In this document: positions 6,362-13,256 of the stretch, piece by piece
Layout of the letters: each line of letters starts with the position of its first letter
Numbering within the stretch: the first letter of the stretch is position 1
Assembly (NCBI GenBank): GCA_964456095.1
Contig: CAYVZF010000039.1
Span: forward strand, 1-13,327
Reading direction: 5' to 3'
Source: CANRPC01 sp964456095
Lineage (GTDB): Bacteria; Bacillota_I; Bacilli_A; RFN20; CAG-449
DNA length: 13,327 nucleotides
The notes under the pieces: generated by a model
What the model saw: only the letters and a program-made list of their open reading frames with translations
Told to the model about the DNA's origin: nothing
Database searches by the model: none
Translations under genes and position numbers: made by a program

Positions 6362-7411
6362 ATGAATAAGAGTAAAACATTTATTGCAATACCACCAGGA
6401 GAAACCATAAAAGAGCAACTTCATGAAAGAAATATTAATCAAAAAGAATTTGCTCATAGGATGGGAATGTCTGAAAAACATATTTGTAAATTATTAAAAG
6501 GACAAGTTCATTTAACTACTGATGTTGCAATTAGATTAGAATATGTTTTAGGTATATCAGCAAGTTTTTGGAACAATTTAGAATGGATTTATCGAGAAAA
6601 ATTATTAAAAGTTAAGGCAGAAAATGAAATGGGTGAAGATAAAAAAATTGTAAGAAAAATACCATATAATGAAATGGTAAAAAATGGATGGATACAAGAA
6701 GCAAAAAGCGAAGAAGAACGAGTTTTTAATTTAAGAAAATATTTTGAAGTTATAAATCTTGGATTACTTAATGATAATATAATATCTTCAATTGTATGTC
6801 GTAGACAATCAAAATCTGAAAAAGCTGATTATGCTTTACTTGCATGGGCTCAAAAAGCAAAATTAGAAGCTAGAAATTTTAATACATTAAAAATTAATTT
6901 AGAATTACTTGTAAATAATATTTCAAAAATTCGTTCAATGACAAGATTAGATCCTAGCGTATTTTGTACTGAATTAGTTGAATTATTAGCTAATTGTGGA
7001 ATAGTGTTAATTTTTTTACCCCATATTGGAGGATCATTTCTACATGGAGCAACATTTTATGATAAGAATAAAATTGTAATTGGATTAACAGTTCGAGGAA
7101 AAGATGCTGATAAGTTTTGGTTCAGTTTTTTTCATGAAATAGCTCATATTCTATTAGGACATATTGATAAAACTAATAGAATAACAGAGGAAGATGAATT
7201 AGCAGCTGATAAATTTGCAAGAGATACTTTAATTCCTAAAGAAAAATTTTATGATTTTTTTGCTAAACATATGATAACAAAAGAATCAATTAAAGAATTT
7301 GCAGATTCTGTTGATATTGATGAAGGTATTGTTGTTGGAAGACTTCAAAAAGAAAATTATATTCAATTTAATAAGTTCAATGAATTAAAAACAAAATATG
7401 AAATTAAGTAA
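6362..7411 (+). CDS. higA: HigA-type antitoxin fused to an ImmA/IrrE (M78) metallopeptidase domain
   Basis: A 349-residue, two-domain protein. Residues 8-75 match HigA/VapI-type XRE regulators: IPPGETIKEQL, a helix-turn-helix at 26-47 (NQKEFAHRMGMSEKHICKLL), and ISASFWNNLE, typical of the helix after the DNA-binding domain. A helical linker (about 75-190) leads to an ImmA/IrrE-like zinc peptidase domain with HEIAH at 258-262 (ligands His258 and His262, catalytic Glu259) and a downstream ELAAD (279-283) that supplies the third ligand, Glu279, of the ExxA(N/D) motif, then FARDTLIP. The zinc site looks complete. The N-terminal part should neutralise HigB and repress the operon through the palindrome at 5998-6018. 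ImmA-type domains cleave repressors in mobile elements and stress regulators, so this one may control antitoxin stability. Plain HigA is ~100 residues; this longer fusion is a known variant. No clear terminator follows. Confidence 0.85.
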   Translation: MNKSKTFIAIPPGETIKEQLHERNINQKEFAHRMGMSEKHICKLLKGQVHLTTDVAIRLEYVLGISASFWNNLEWIYREKLLKVKAENEMGEDKKIVRKIPYNEMVKNGWIQEAKSEEERVFNLRKYFEVINLGLLNDNIISSIVCRRQSKSEKADYALLAWAQKAKLEARNFNTLKINLELLVNNISKIRSMTRLDPSVFCTELVELLANCGIVLIFLPHIGGSFLHGATFYDKNKIVIGLTVRGKDADKFWFSFFHEIAHILLGHIDKTNRITEEDELAADKFARDTLIPKEKFYDFFAKHMITKESIKEFADSVDIDEGIVVGRLQKENYIQFNKFNELKTKYEIK

Positions 7412-7696
7412 AATAATTCAATCTAGAATTAAATAATAAAAACTATTTATTCACAGTTATAGAATTCTTTAATATAAATATTTTAAATTAATTTTATATT
7501 CAAAATTTGCAATTACTGAACTTTATTTATTTAAAAATTAGTAATAATTAATAAAAACTTTAAAGAATAGAGAGTTCATGATATTATCAATTAGGACTAA
7601 ATATTTGTTATATTTTGTTATATATTGATTGGTTATAAGCTTTTTTTAAGTGAATTAATATTAAAAAAATAGTACTTATTTAGTAATGGTGGATTT
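7412..7696. other. 285-bp gene-free region between higA and the antiporter
   Basis: No open frame, RNA gene or convincing terminator is visible; base composition is extremely AT-rich. It holds a perfect 10-bp tandem repeat (7604-7623), a quasi-palindrome TGATATTATCA (7579-7589), and a distant inverted pair ATTCTTTAA (7464-7472) and TTAAAGAAT (7560-7568). The promoter of the antiporter cluster should lie here, but no -35/-10 pair with good spacing stands out; TATAAG at 7634-7639 is a weak -10 candidate. It probably marks the right boundary of the toxin-antitoxin module. Confidence 0.5.
7604..7623 (+). repeat. Two perfect 10-bp tandem repeats upstream of the antiporter gene
   Basis: TTTGTTATAT occurs twice back to back, 74-93 bp before the antiporter start codon. 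The 10-bp period is about one helical turn, so both copies face the same side of the DNA, as direct-repeat operators often do. With only two copies in AT-rich DNA, chance is possible. Confidence 0.5.
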
Positions 7697-8698
7697 ATGG
7701 ATATATATAGTATTTTATTTTTAATCGCAGGAATTTATTTGTTAATTAAAGGTGCTGATTTATTTGTTGATGGTTCATCAAATATTGCTCGTTTTTTTAA
7801 GATTCCTAGTTTGATAATTGGATTAACACTTGTTTCAATTGGAACAAGTCTTCCGGAATTAAGCGTATCAATTACAGCTTCATTAAATGGTAGTAATGAG
7901 ATTAGTTTTGGGAATGTTATTGGGTCTAATATATTTAATATTTTAATTGTTGTTGGTGCATCTAGTTTATTTGTTCCATTAACAATATCAAAAAGTATGA
8001 AGAAATATGATTTACCCATACTTTTATTGATTTATCTTGTATTAGCTTTGTTTTGTTTTGTAACAACTCCATTAATTATAAATACGTTGGAAGCAATTAT
8101 AATTTTAGTTTTATTTGTGTTATATTTAGTCTTTTTAATATTAAGAAGTATAAAAGAAAACAAAAATCAAAATGATAATGAAATAATAGAAAGTGAAACA
8201 AAAAAAGAAACTAAACCGATGTATTTAAATATTGGATATATTATTTTAGGCTTTATTTTAATTGTTTCTGGTGGAGAACTTGTTGTAAATGGTGCTTCAG
8301 ATATTGCAAAAGAAATTTGTAATTTGATCGGTATAACTGATCAAAGTAAAATTGATTTATTAATCGGTTTAACAGTTGTTTCAGTTGGAACAAGTCTTCC
8401 AGAACTTGTTACAAGTATTGTTGCCGCTAAAAAAGGTGAAAATGATATTGCAATAGGTAATGCAGTTGGATCATGTATTTTCAATGTATTATTAATTCTA
8501 GGAACTGCTGCAACAATAGTAGAGATGCAAATTGCAAATAATACATTTATTGATGTTATTGTTATGTTTATCGCTGCATTATTAATCTTTATATTCTCAT
8601 TTAAAAAATTAAGAATTAATAAAATTCAAGGATTAGTAATGATTATTTTATATGTTATGTATTTAGCGTATACTATAACATTAGCATTTGCTTTTTAG
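7697..8698 (+). CDS. Calcium/sodium antiporter (CaCA family, YrbG-like)
   Basis: A 333-residue inner-membrane cation exchanger with about ten transmembrane helices in two halves, as in bacterial NCX/YrbG proteins. Each half has the ion-binding alpha repeat: GLTLVSIGTSLPEL (GTSLPE at residues 49-54) followed by GNVIGSNIFN in the first, and GLTVVSVGTSLPEL (GTSLPE at 231-236) followed by GNAVGSCIFN in the second. The two acidic residues, Glu54 and Glu236, are the expected cation ligands. A hydrophilic, charged cytoplasmic loop (about 152-175) joins the halves. The family exchanges Na+ (or H+) for Ca2+; the exact ions cannot be read from the sequence. A moderate ribosome-binding site (GGTGG, near 7689-7693) lies close to the ATG. 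It opens a packed cluster: the next gene's ribosome-binding site overlaps its stop codon. The family is certain, the symbol is not. Confidence 0.92.
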   Translation: MDIYSILFLIAGIYLLIKGADLFVDGSSNIARFFKIPSLIIGLTLVSIGTSLPELSVSITASLNGSNEISFGNVIGSNIFNILIVVGASSLFVPLTISKSMKKYDLPILLLIYLVLALFCFVTTPLIINTLEAIIILVLFVLYLVFLILRSIKENKNQNDNEIIESETKKETKPMYLNIGYIILGFILIVSGGELVVNGASDIAKEICNLIGITDQSKIDLLIGLTVVSVGTSLPELVTSIVAAKKGENDIAIGNAVGSCIFNVLLILGTAATIVEMQIANNTFIDVIVMFIAALLIFIFSFKKLRINKIQGLVMIILYVMYLAYTITLAFAF

Positions 8699-8710
8699 GA
8701 GAATAAAATA

Positions 8711-9820
8711 ATGTTTAATAAACACGAAATAGAAAGAAATGCATGTCAATTATACGGAAAACAAGCACAAAAAGGATATGATTGGTGGTGGCATTCTTTA
8801 ACAGCTAGAAATAAAAAAACAGGTGAAGAAAAAGCATTCTTTATTGAATACTTTTTATGCAATCCTAAAAAAGGTGGAGATCTACCTATTTTAGGACAAT
8901 TAGAGGAAAATAAGAAAAATAATATAGTTCCATCTTATTTAATGATAAAAGCAGGTACATGGGGGAAGGGCGCTAAACAATTACATAAATTTTTTGGATG
9001 GAATGAAATAGATGTTTCATATAAAGTACCTTTTTCTATTAAAACTGATAATTGCTATTGTAGTGAAAAAGAAATGTATGGATGTATTAAAGTAGAACAT
9101 GCTAATGATCATCCGGAATGGATGTGTGATAATGGTGAAATGTCATGGAATCTTAAAATAAATAAAAATATTGCATTTAATGTTGGTTATGGTGCAGGAA
9201 GATTATTTAGAAAAGCTCAATTATTTGAAATGTTTTGGCATGTAGAAGGAATGAAAACATTTTATGAGGGTGAAATTATATATAATGGTGAAAAGTATAT
9301 CGTATCACCTGAAAACTGTTATGGTTATGCAGATAAAAACTGGGGAAAAGATTTTACTTCACCTTGGGTATGGCTATCATCAAATAATTTAACTAGTAAA
9401 TTAACTAATAAAAAATTAACTAATAGTGTTTTTGATATTGGAGGAGGATGTCCTAAAATCGGTCCTGTTGCGTTAAAAAGAAAGCTATTATCTGCTTTTT
9501 ATTATGAAGGCAAGTGTTATGAATTTAACTTCTCAAAATTTTGGACATTTACAAGAACTAAATTTGAATGTAAAGAAACTGATGATGAAATAATATGGCA
9601 TGTTGAACAAAAAACATTAAGAAATAAAATGATAACAGATGTTACTTGTAAAAAGGAAGATATGCTATTTGTAAATTATGAAGCACCTAATGGAAAAAAA
9701 TTACACAATCGTTTATTTAATGGAGGAAATGGTAAAGGAATAGTTAAACTATATCATGGGAAAAAACTAATCGATGAAGTAATTTGTGAAAATGTTGGAT
9801 GTGAATATGGTGAATATTAA
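8711..9820 (+). CDS. Tocopherol cyclase family protein (VTE1-like fold)
   Basis: A 369-residue soluble protein, with no signal peptide or membrane segment, of the tocopherol-cyclase (plant VTE1-like) family, recognised from motifs: KGYDWWWHSLTA (21-32), FFIEYFLCNP (43-52), MSWNLKINKNIAFNVGYG near the middle, FWHVEGMKTFYEGE, and the very conserved block around YGYADKNWGKDFTSPWVWL centred on Trp211, ending in GCEYGEY. The fold is expected to be a pair of lipocalin-like beta-barrels that bind a hydrophobic ligand. In plants it closes the chromanol ring of vitamin E; bacteria such as this one are not known to make tocopherol, and the true substrate of the Firmicutes members is unknown to me. Its ribosome-binding site TAGGAGA overlaps the antiporter stop, so the two are almost certainly co-transcribed. 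Trp is encoded by TGG throughout. Family is well supported; activity is not. Confidence 0.82.
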   Translation: MFNKHEIERNACQLYGKQAQKGYDWWWHSLTARNKKTGEEKAFFIEYFLCNPKKGGDLPILGQLEENKKNNIVPSYLMIKAGTWGKGAKQLHKFFGWNEIDVSYKVPFSIKTDNCYCSEKEMYGCIKVEHANDHPEWMCDNGEMSWNLKINKNIAFNVGYGAGRLFRKAQLFEMFWHVEGMKTFYEGEIIYNGEKYIVSPENCYGYADKNWGKDFTSPWVWLSSNNLTSKLTNKKLTNSVFDIGGGCPKIGPVALKRKLLSAFYYEGKCYEFNFSKFWTFTRTKFECKETDDEIIWHVEQKTLRNKMITDVTCKKEDMLFVNYEAPNGKKLHNRLFNGGNGKGIVKLYHGKKLIDEVICENVGCEYGEY

Positions 9821-9822
9821 AA

Positions 9823-10431
9823 ATGAATGTTAACTTTAAAATAAATAATTTAATACTTGAAACAGAAAGATTGATTTTACGACCATTTTTATATTCTGAT
9901 TTAGATGATTTTTATGAATATGCTTCAAAAGATGGTGTTGGAGAAAAAGCGGGTTGGAAACATCATGAAAATATAGAAGAAACTAAACAAATATTAGATA
10001 ATTTTATTAGTGAAGATAAAACATTTGCTATTGTTTTAAAAAGTAATAATAAAGTTATAGGCTCTATAGGAATAGAAAAGTATAAACGTGAGGAATCTTT
10101 AACTGAATTTAATAATTATAAAGGAAGAGAACTTGGATTTGTTCTTTCAAAAGATTATTGGGGTAATAAAATTATGTTTGAAGCACTTCAAGTAATTATT
10201 AATTATTTATTTAATGTATTAAATTATGACTTTTTAATATGTTGCTACTTTGAAACTAACATTCAATCAAAAAAAGTACAAGAAAGATGTCTTTTTAAAC
10301 CATATAGAGAAATGATGATAAATAATATTATGAATCAAAAAGAAAAAATGATTATAAACTTATTATTAAATCCTAATAAAAATATTGAATTATCTTTTTC
10401 ACATAAAGAAACTTTAATATATAAAGAATAA
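9823..10431 (+). CDS. GNAT-family N-acetyltransferase (RimJ/RimL-like)
   Basis: A 202-residue protein whose first ~170 residues follow the RimJ/RimL acetyltransferase pattern: LETERLILRPFLYSDLDDFY at the start, KVIGSIGIEKY (beta-4), ELGFVLSKDYWG (105-114) leading to the acetyl-CoA loop, and a C-terminal strand and helix with the conserved N--S (NIQSKKVQERC). Such enzymes move an acetyl group from acetyl-CoA to an N-terminal or small-molecule amine; the substrate is unknown. Two normally conserved glycines are changed: WGNKIM (113-118) has Lys116 where the pyrophosphate loop usually has Gly, and ERCLF has Leu where GF is typical. A ~30-residue polar tail follows. It begins 2 bp after the preceding stop, with GGTGA upstream inside that gene, so it belongs to the same transcript. 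Activity is in doubt because of the loop change. Confidence 0.82.
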   Translation: MNVNFKINNLILETERLILRPFLYSDLDDFYEYASKDGVGEKAGWKHHENIEETKQILDNFISEDKTFAIVLKSNNKVIGSIGIEKYKREESLTEFNNYKGRELGFVLSKDYWGNKIMFEALQVIINYLFNVLNYDFLICCYFETNIQSKKVQERCLFKPYREMMINNIMNQKEKMIINLLLNPNKNIELSFSHKETLIYKE

Positions 10432-10476
10432 TATTTATAAATGTATATTTAAAACTAATTATTCATATTAACTAAT

Positions 10477-11121
10477 ATGAGTATAGTTTTAATTGATTCA
10501 GGAATGGGAGTACTTCCATTTATAAAAGAAATATTATTACAAAATAAAAATAATCATTATTTAATATATCTTGATGAAGAAAATTTTCCATATGGAAATA
10601 AATCTTATCAAGATTTATTTTTATGTTATAAAAAAGTAATTAATGAAGTAAAAAAGTTTAATCCTAAAAAAATATTTATTGCATGTAATACATTATCATC
10701 TATAAATGATGATAATACTATAGATGATATATTATCATTTAATATAAAAAAGAATATAAACAATTCATATTTTGTATGTACTAGATTTACTGCAAAATAT
10801 TTAAAAAGTAAAGGATTTAATAATGTTTTAGCGTTAGATAATTTAGCATATTTGATTGAAAATAATAAAATAAAGGAAATAATTAAACTAATTAAAAGTA
10901 CTAAATTCCCATCATCTATAATTTTAACATGCACACATTATCCATTAGTAAAAGAATTATTTATTAGATATGCTAAAACTAATGTATATTCATTTGAAAA
11001 AGAAATTGTTTCAACTTTTCCATCTGATAAAGAATTAATAATTGATTTTTATACTAATAAAAAAGAAAAATATAAAAAATATTTTTCAAATATTAACATA
11101 AATTTTAAAGATAAATCATAA
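10477..11121 (+). CDS. murI: Glutamate racemase, unusually short
   Basis: Converts L- to D-glutamate for peptidoglycan synthesis in the cytoplasm. The key sites are present: DSG at 7-9 (Asp7, Ser8), PYGNKS at 38-43, ACNT with catalytic Cys70, a likely Glu128 in LIENNK, and CTHYP with catalytic Cys152 and His154. Length is only 214 residues against about 265-270. Two parts are missing: the stretch between ACNT and the TxxTxxS region that normally carries the IPVxGVI segment (about 25-30 residues), and much of the C-terminus. The frame is intact, so this looks like natural compaction and not decay. No Shine-Dalgarno sequence precedes the ATG (an in-frame stop lies 21 nt before it), unlike its neighbours. 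gerM follows 21 bp after the stop, the same pairing as racE-gerM in B. subtilis. A different small Asp/Glu racemase is the alternative. Confidence 0.83.
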   Translation: MSIVLIDSGMGVLPFIKEILLQNKNNHYLIYLDEENFPYGNKSYQDLFLCYKKVINEVKKFNPKKIFIACNTLSSINDDNTIDDILSFNIKKNINNSYFVCTRFTAKYLKSKGFNNVLALDNLAYLIENNKIKEIIKLIKSTKFPSSIILTCTHYPLVKELFIRYAKTNVYSFEKEIVSTFPSDKELIIDFYTNKKEKYKKYFSNININFKDKS

Positions 11122-11129
11122 CATTTTGT

Positions 11130-11136
11130 AGGAGAG
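11130..11136 (+). promoter_or_regulatory. Ribosome-binding site that fixes the gerM start
   Basis: AGGAGAG lies 6 nt before the ATG at 11143 and 9 nt before the next ATG at 11146. An in-frame ATG at 11137 touches the site directly and could not use it. The start is therefore 11143 (or 11146), not 11137. Confidence 0.7.
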
Positions 11137-11142
11137 ATGATT

Positions 11143-12234
11143 ATGATGAAATATTTAGAAAAATTAAAAAAGAAAAGAGAAATTAATAAAGCAAAACAAA
11201 AGTATTTTAAAAAGCACGAAAAACGTTTTTTCTTTATTACATCATTTGGTGATAATCACCCTAAAGTAAAAAGAGGGCTTAAGATATCATTACTTGGAAT
11301 TTTACCTATATGTTTAATTGGTATAGGTTCTTTTATTGGATTAAAAGAACTTAATAAGTCCTCAAGTGATAGTGAATTAGATAAAGTTATAGAAATTACA
11401 GAAACTGGGATAAATAGAAGAGTATATTTATTAAGTAAAGATAATGATACTGTTCCTTTAACAATTAATTTAAATAAAATGAATTCGATTCATGAAGAAA
11501 TATTGACTCTATTTAATTTATTAAAAATTGATAGTGAAATATCTTCATCTTCATTTAAGGGTGTAATTCCAAATGAAACTAGACTTGTATCTTTTACACT
11601 TGAAGATGGAACTTTAAGTTTAAATTTATCTAAAGAATTTTTAGAATATGAAGAAAAAGTATCAAAAGAAAAATTATTAAATTCAATAACATATACAATG
11701 ATACAATTTGATGAAGTTGATAATGTTGAACTATTAGTAGATGATGAATTATTTATAAGTGAATTAGATGAAACTAAAGGTATAAATGTTGATAGAAGTT
11801 ATTCTATTAATCATATATTAGGAAAAAAATTAATGACTTATTTTTATGAAAAAGAAATTGATGGAAAATCATATTATTTACCTAAATCAATTTATGTTGA
11901 AGAACATGAAAAAGATAATATAACATTTTATGAAGGAAGTAAGATAAATCCATCATCATCTTCAAAACTAAAAAGAATTAATCTTTATAAACAATTATCT
12001 TCTAATCAAGTCGCTTCTGATAATATGGATTTTAAAGTAAAAGAATCCGCTTTAGTAGAGGAAAACATAGTAAATAAAGATTTATATAACATTGTAATGT
12101 TATCAATGGATTTAATGGGAATTGATAAAGAAGTATCATTTAATATCGAAGGAGAAAGTCTTCTTGTAGAAGGAATCATAAATGATGAAAGTTATAAAGT
12201 AAGTTCTATCATTTATAATGAAATAAAGATCTAA
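11143..12234 (+). CDS. gerM: GerM-domain sporulation/germination protein, membrane-anchored
   Basis: A 363-residue protein close in length to B. subtilis GerM (~366). A basic cytoplasmic segment (1-47, rich in Lys) precedes one transmembrane helix (48-67), and the rest should lie outside the membrane. Two GerM-type beta domains follow: the first, about 92-205, shows VYLLSKDNDTVPL, then the signature-like IPNETRLVSFTLEDGTLSLNLSKEF pattern and VDNVELLVDDE; the second, about 228-345, starts MTYFYEKEIDGKSYYLPKSIY. In B. subtilis GerM is a lipoprotein that helps build the channel between mother cell and forespore with SpoIIQ and SpoIIIA proteins. Here there is no true lipobox (Cys57 follows LPI), so the anchor is a helix. 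It follows murI as gerM follows racE in B. subtilis and is closed by a strong terminator. The first domain is clear, the second less so. Confidence 0.82.
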   Translation: MMKYLEKLKKKREINKAKQKYFKKHEKRFFFITSFGDNHPKVKRGLKISLLGILPICLIGIGSFIGLKELNKSSSDSELDKVIEITETGINRRVYLLSKDNDTVPLTINLNKMNSIHEEILTLFNLLKIDSEISSSSFKGVIPNETRLVSFTLEDGTLSLNLSKEFLEYEEKVSKEKLLNSITYTMIQFDEVDNVELLVDDELFISELDETKGINVDRSYSINHILGKKLMTYFYEKEIDGKSYYLPKSIYVEEHEKDNITFYEGSKINPSSSSKLKRINLYKQLSSNQVASDNMDFKVKESALVEENIVNKDLYNIVMLSMDLMGIDKEVSFNIEGESLLVEGIINDESYKVSSIIYNEIKI

Positions 12235-12240
12235 AACTGA

Positions 12241-12272
12241 TGAGTGCTTATATAAAAAGCACTCAATTTTAT
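12241..12272. terminator. Bidirectional terminator between gerM and the esterase gene
   Basis: TGAGTGCTT (12241-12249) and AAGCACTCA (12257-12265) form a perfect 9-bp stem with a 7-nt loop. ATTTTATTT follows on the plus strand, closing the murI-gerM transcript. On the minus strand the same stem lies just after the esterase stop and is followed by a shorter T-run (TCAGTTTT), so it likely ends both convergent transcripts. Confidence 0.85.
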
Positions 12273-13195
12273 TTAGAAAAATATTTTTTCATATATTCTA
12301 TTCTTTTAAAAATATTACAAATTGATGGTGTTGCACTTAAACACATATCATAAGCATGCATTGTTCCTTTCGTATCATTTAGATAAACGTCGATTTTATT
12401 TTCTTTTAAAATATTATAATAGTTAATAGAGTCATCATGTAAAGAATCATATTCAGCAGCTTCAATATATGTTGGAGGTATATTTTTAAAAGATTTAGCT
12501 TCTATCGGGGATATATATTCAATCTTAGTTATATCTGTTTCTTCAAAACTATATAATTTATATAATTTTTTTGTCAATGAACTATTCCACATTGGAGTAT
12601 CTATGTATTTATTATTTGATTTAGAATTCATTCTTCTATCTAAAAATGGATATATTAAAAGATTAAAACATAATTTGAAATTATTTATTCGATCTCTAAC
12701 TATAAAAGATAATGATGCTGCAATGTTTCCACCTGCTGAATCGCCACCTAAAGCAATTTTATTTATATCAATATTTAACTTATTGCTATTTTTTATAACC
12801 CAAAGTAAAGCACAATAAGAGTCTTCAACTGGAATATTTATTGGACTTTTAGTTGCTAAGGTATATTTAACAAATATTACTTTACATGGAACACTTTTAG
12901 CGTAAATGCTTGCTAATTTATAATGAAACTCTGCTGCATCAATAATAAAAGCACCTCCATGAAAATATAATAAACATGGAGCATTATCTTTTAGATCTTT
13001 TCTTGATATTATTATTAATTCTATTTGTTCTTTATATCCTTTAATTTTTTTTGTTTTAACATTTAATTCTTTATCTTTAAATAACCATTTTGGTGTTTTT
13101 AAAAATTTATCCGCGGTTGAAATAACAAGTTTAGAGATAACAGGCTTAATTTTACTATAATATTTAAATTCTTCATTTATTTGATATTTACTCAT
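12269..13195 (-). CDS. Alpha/beta hydrolase, hormone-sensitive-lipase-type esterase
   Basis: A 308-residue cytoplasmic esterase of the bacterial HSL family (family IV), which hydrolyses short-chain esters. The oxyanion motif reads HGGAF at residues 79-83 (the usual form is HGGG[FW], so the third Gly is Ala, a common variation). The nucleophile elbow GDSAGG (151-156) gives catalytic Ser153; Asp250 in AEYDSLHDD and His280 in GTMHAY complete the triad. A cap-like N-terminal stretch (1-70) precedes the core, and there is no signal peptide. The ribosome-binding site AAGGAG (minus strand, 13206-13211) precedes the ATG at good spacing. It is convergent with gerM and shares no obvious pathway with its neighbours. 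Physiological substrate unknown. Confidence 0.9.
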   Translation of the reverse strand: MSKYQINEEFKYYSKIKPVISKLVISTADKFLKTPKWLFKDKELNVKTKKIKGYKEQIELIIISRKDLKDNAPCLLYFHGGAFIIDAAEFHYKLASIYAKSVPCKVIFVKYTLATKSPINIPVEDSYCALLWVIKNSNKLNIDINKIALGGDSAGGNIAASLSFIVRDRINNFKLCFNLLIYPFLDRRMNSKSNNKYIDTPMWNSSLTKKLYKLYSFEETDITKIEYISPIEAKSFKNIPPTYIEAAEYDSLHDDSINYYNILKENKIDVYLNDTKGTMHAYDMCLSATPSICNIFKRIEYMKKYFSK

Positions 13196-13231
13196 TTAAA
13201 GTTAACTCCTTATTAATATTTTTGTCTTATT

Positions 13232-13256
13232 ATTAATTTTTAATCAAAAAATTAAT
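13232..13256. repeat. AT-only inverted repeat upstream of the esterase gene
   Basis: ATTAATTTTT (13232-13241) and AAAAATTAAT (13247-13256) form a perfect 10-bp inverted repeat around AATCA, 37-61 bp upstream of the esterase start. In that position it could be an operator or part of the promoter. All stem bases are A or T, so chance in this composition is quite possible. Confidence 0.35.

Noticed and set aside
7464..7568. Inverted pair ATTCTTTAA / TTAAAGAAT flanking ~87 bp, as ends of a small mobile element
   Set aside because: Only 9 bp, almost all A/T, with no flanking target duplication or internal gene; expected by chance in this composition.
12603..12818. Plus-strand 71-codon frame inside the esterase gene
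   Set aside because: It has no ribosome-binding site or family resemblance and lies opposite conserved esterase coding sequence including the GDSAGG motif.
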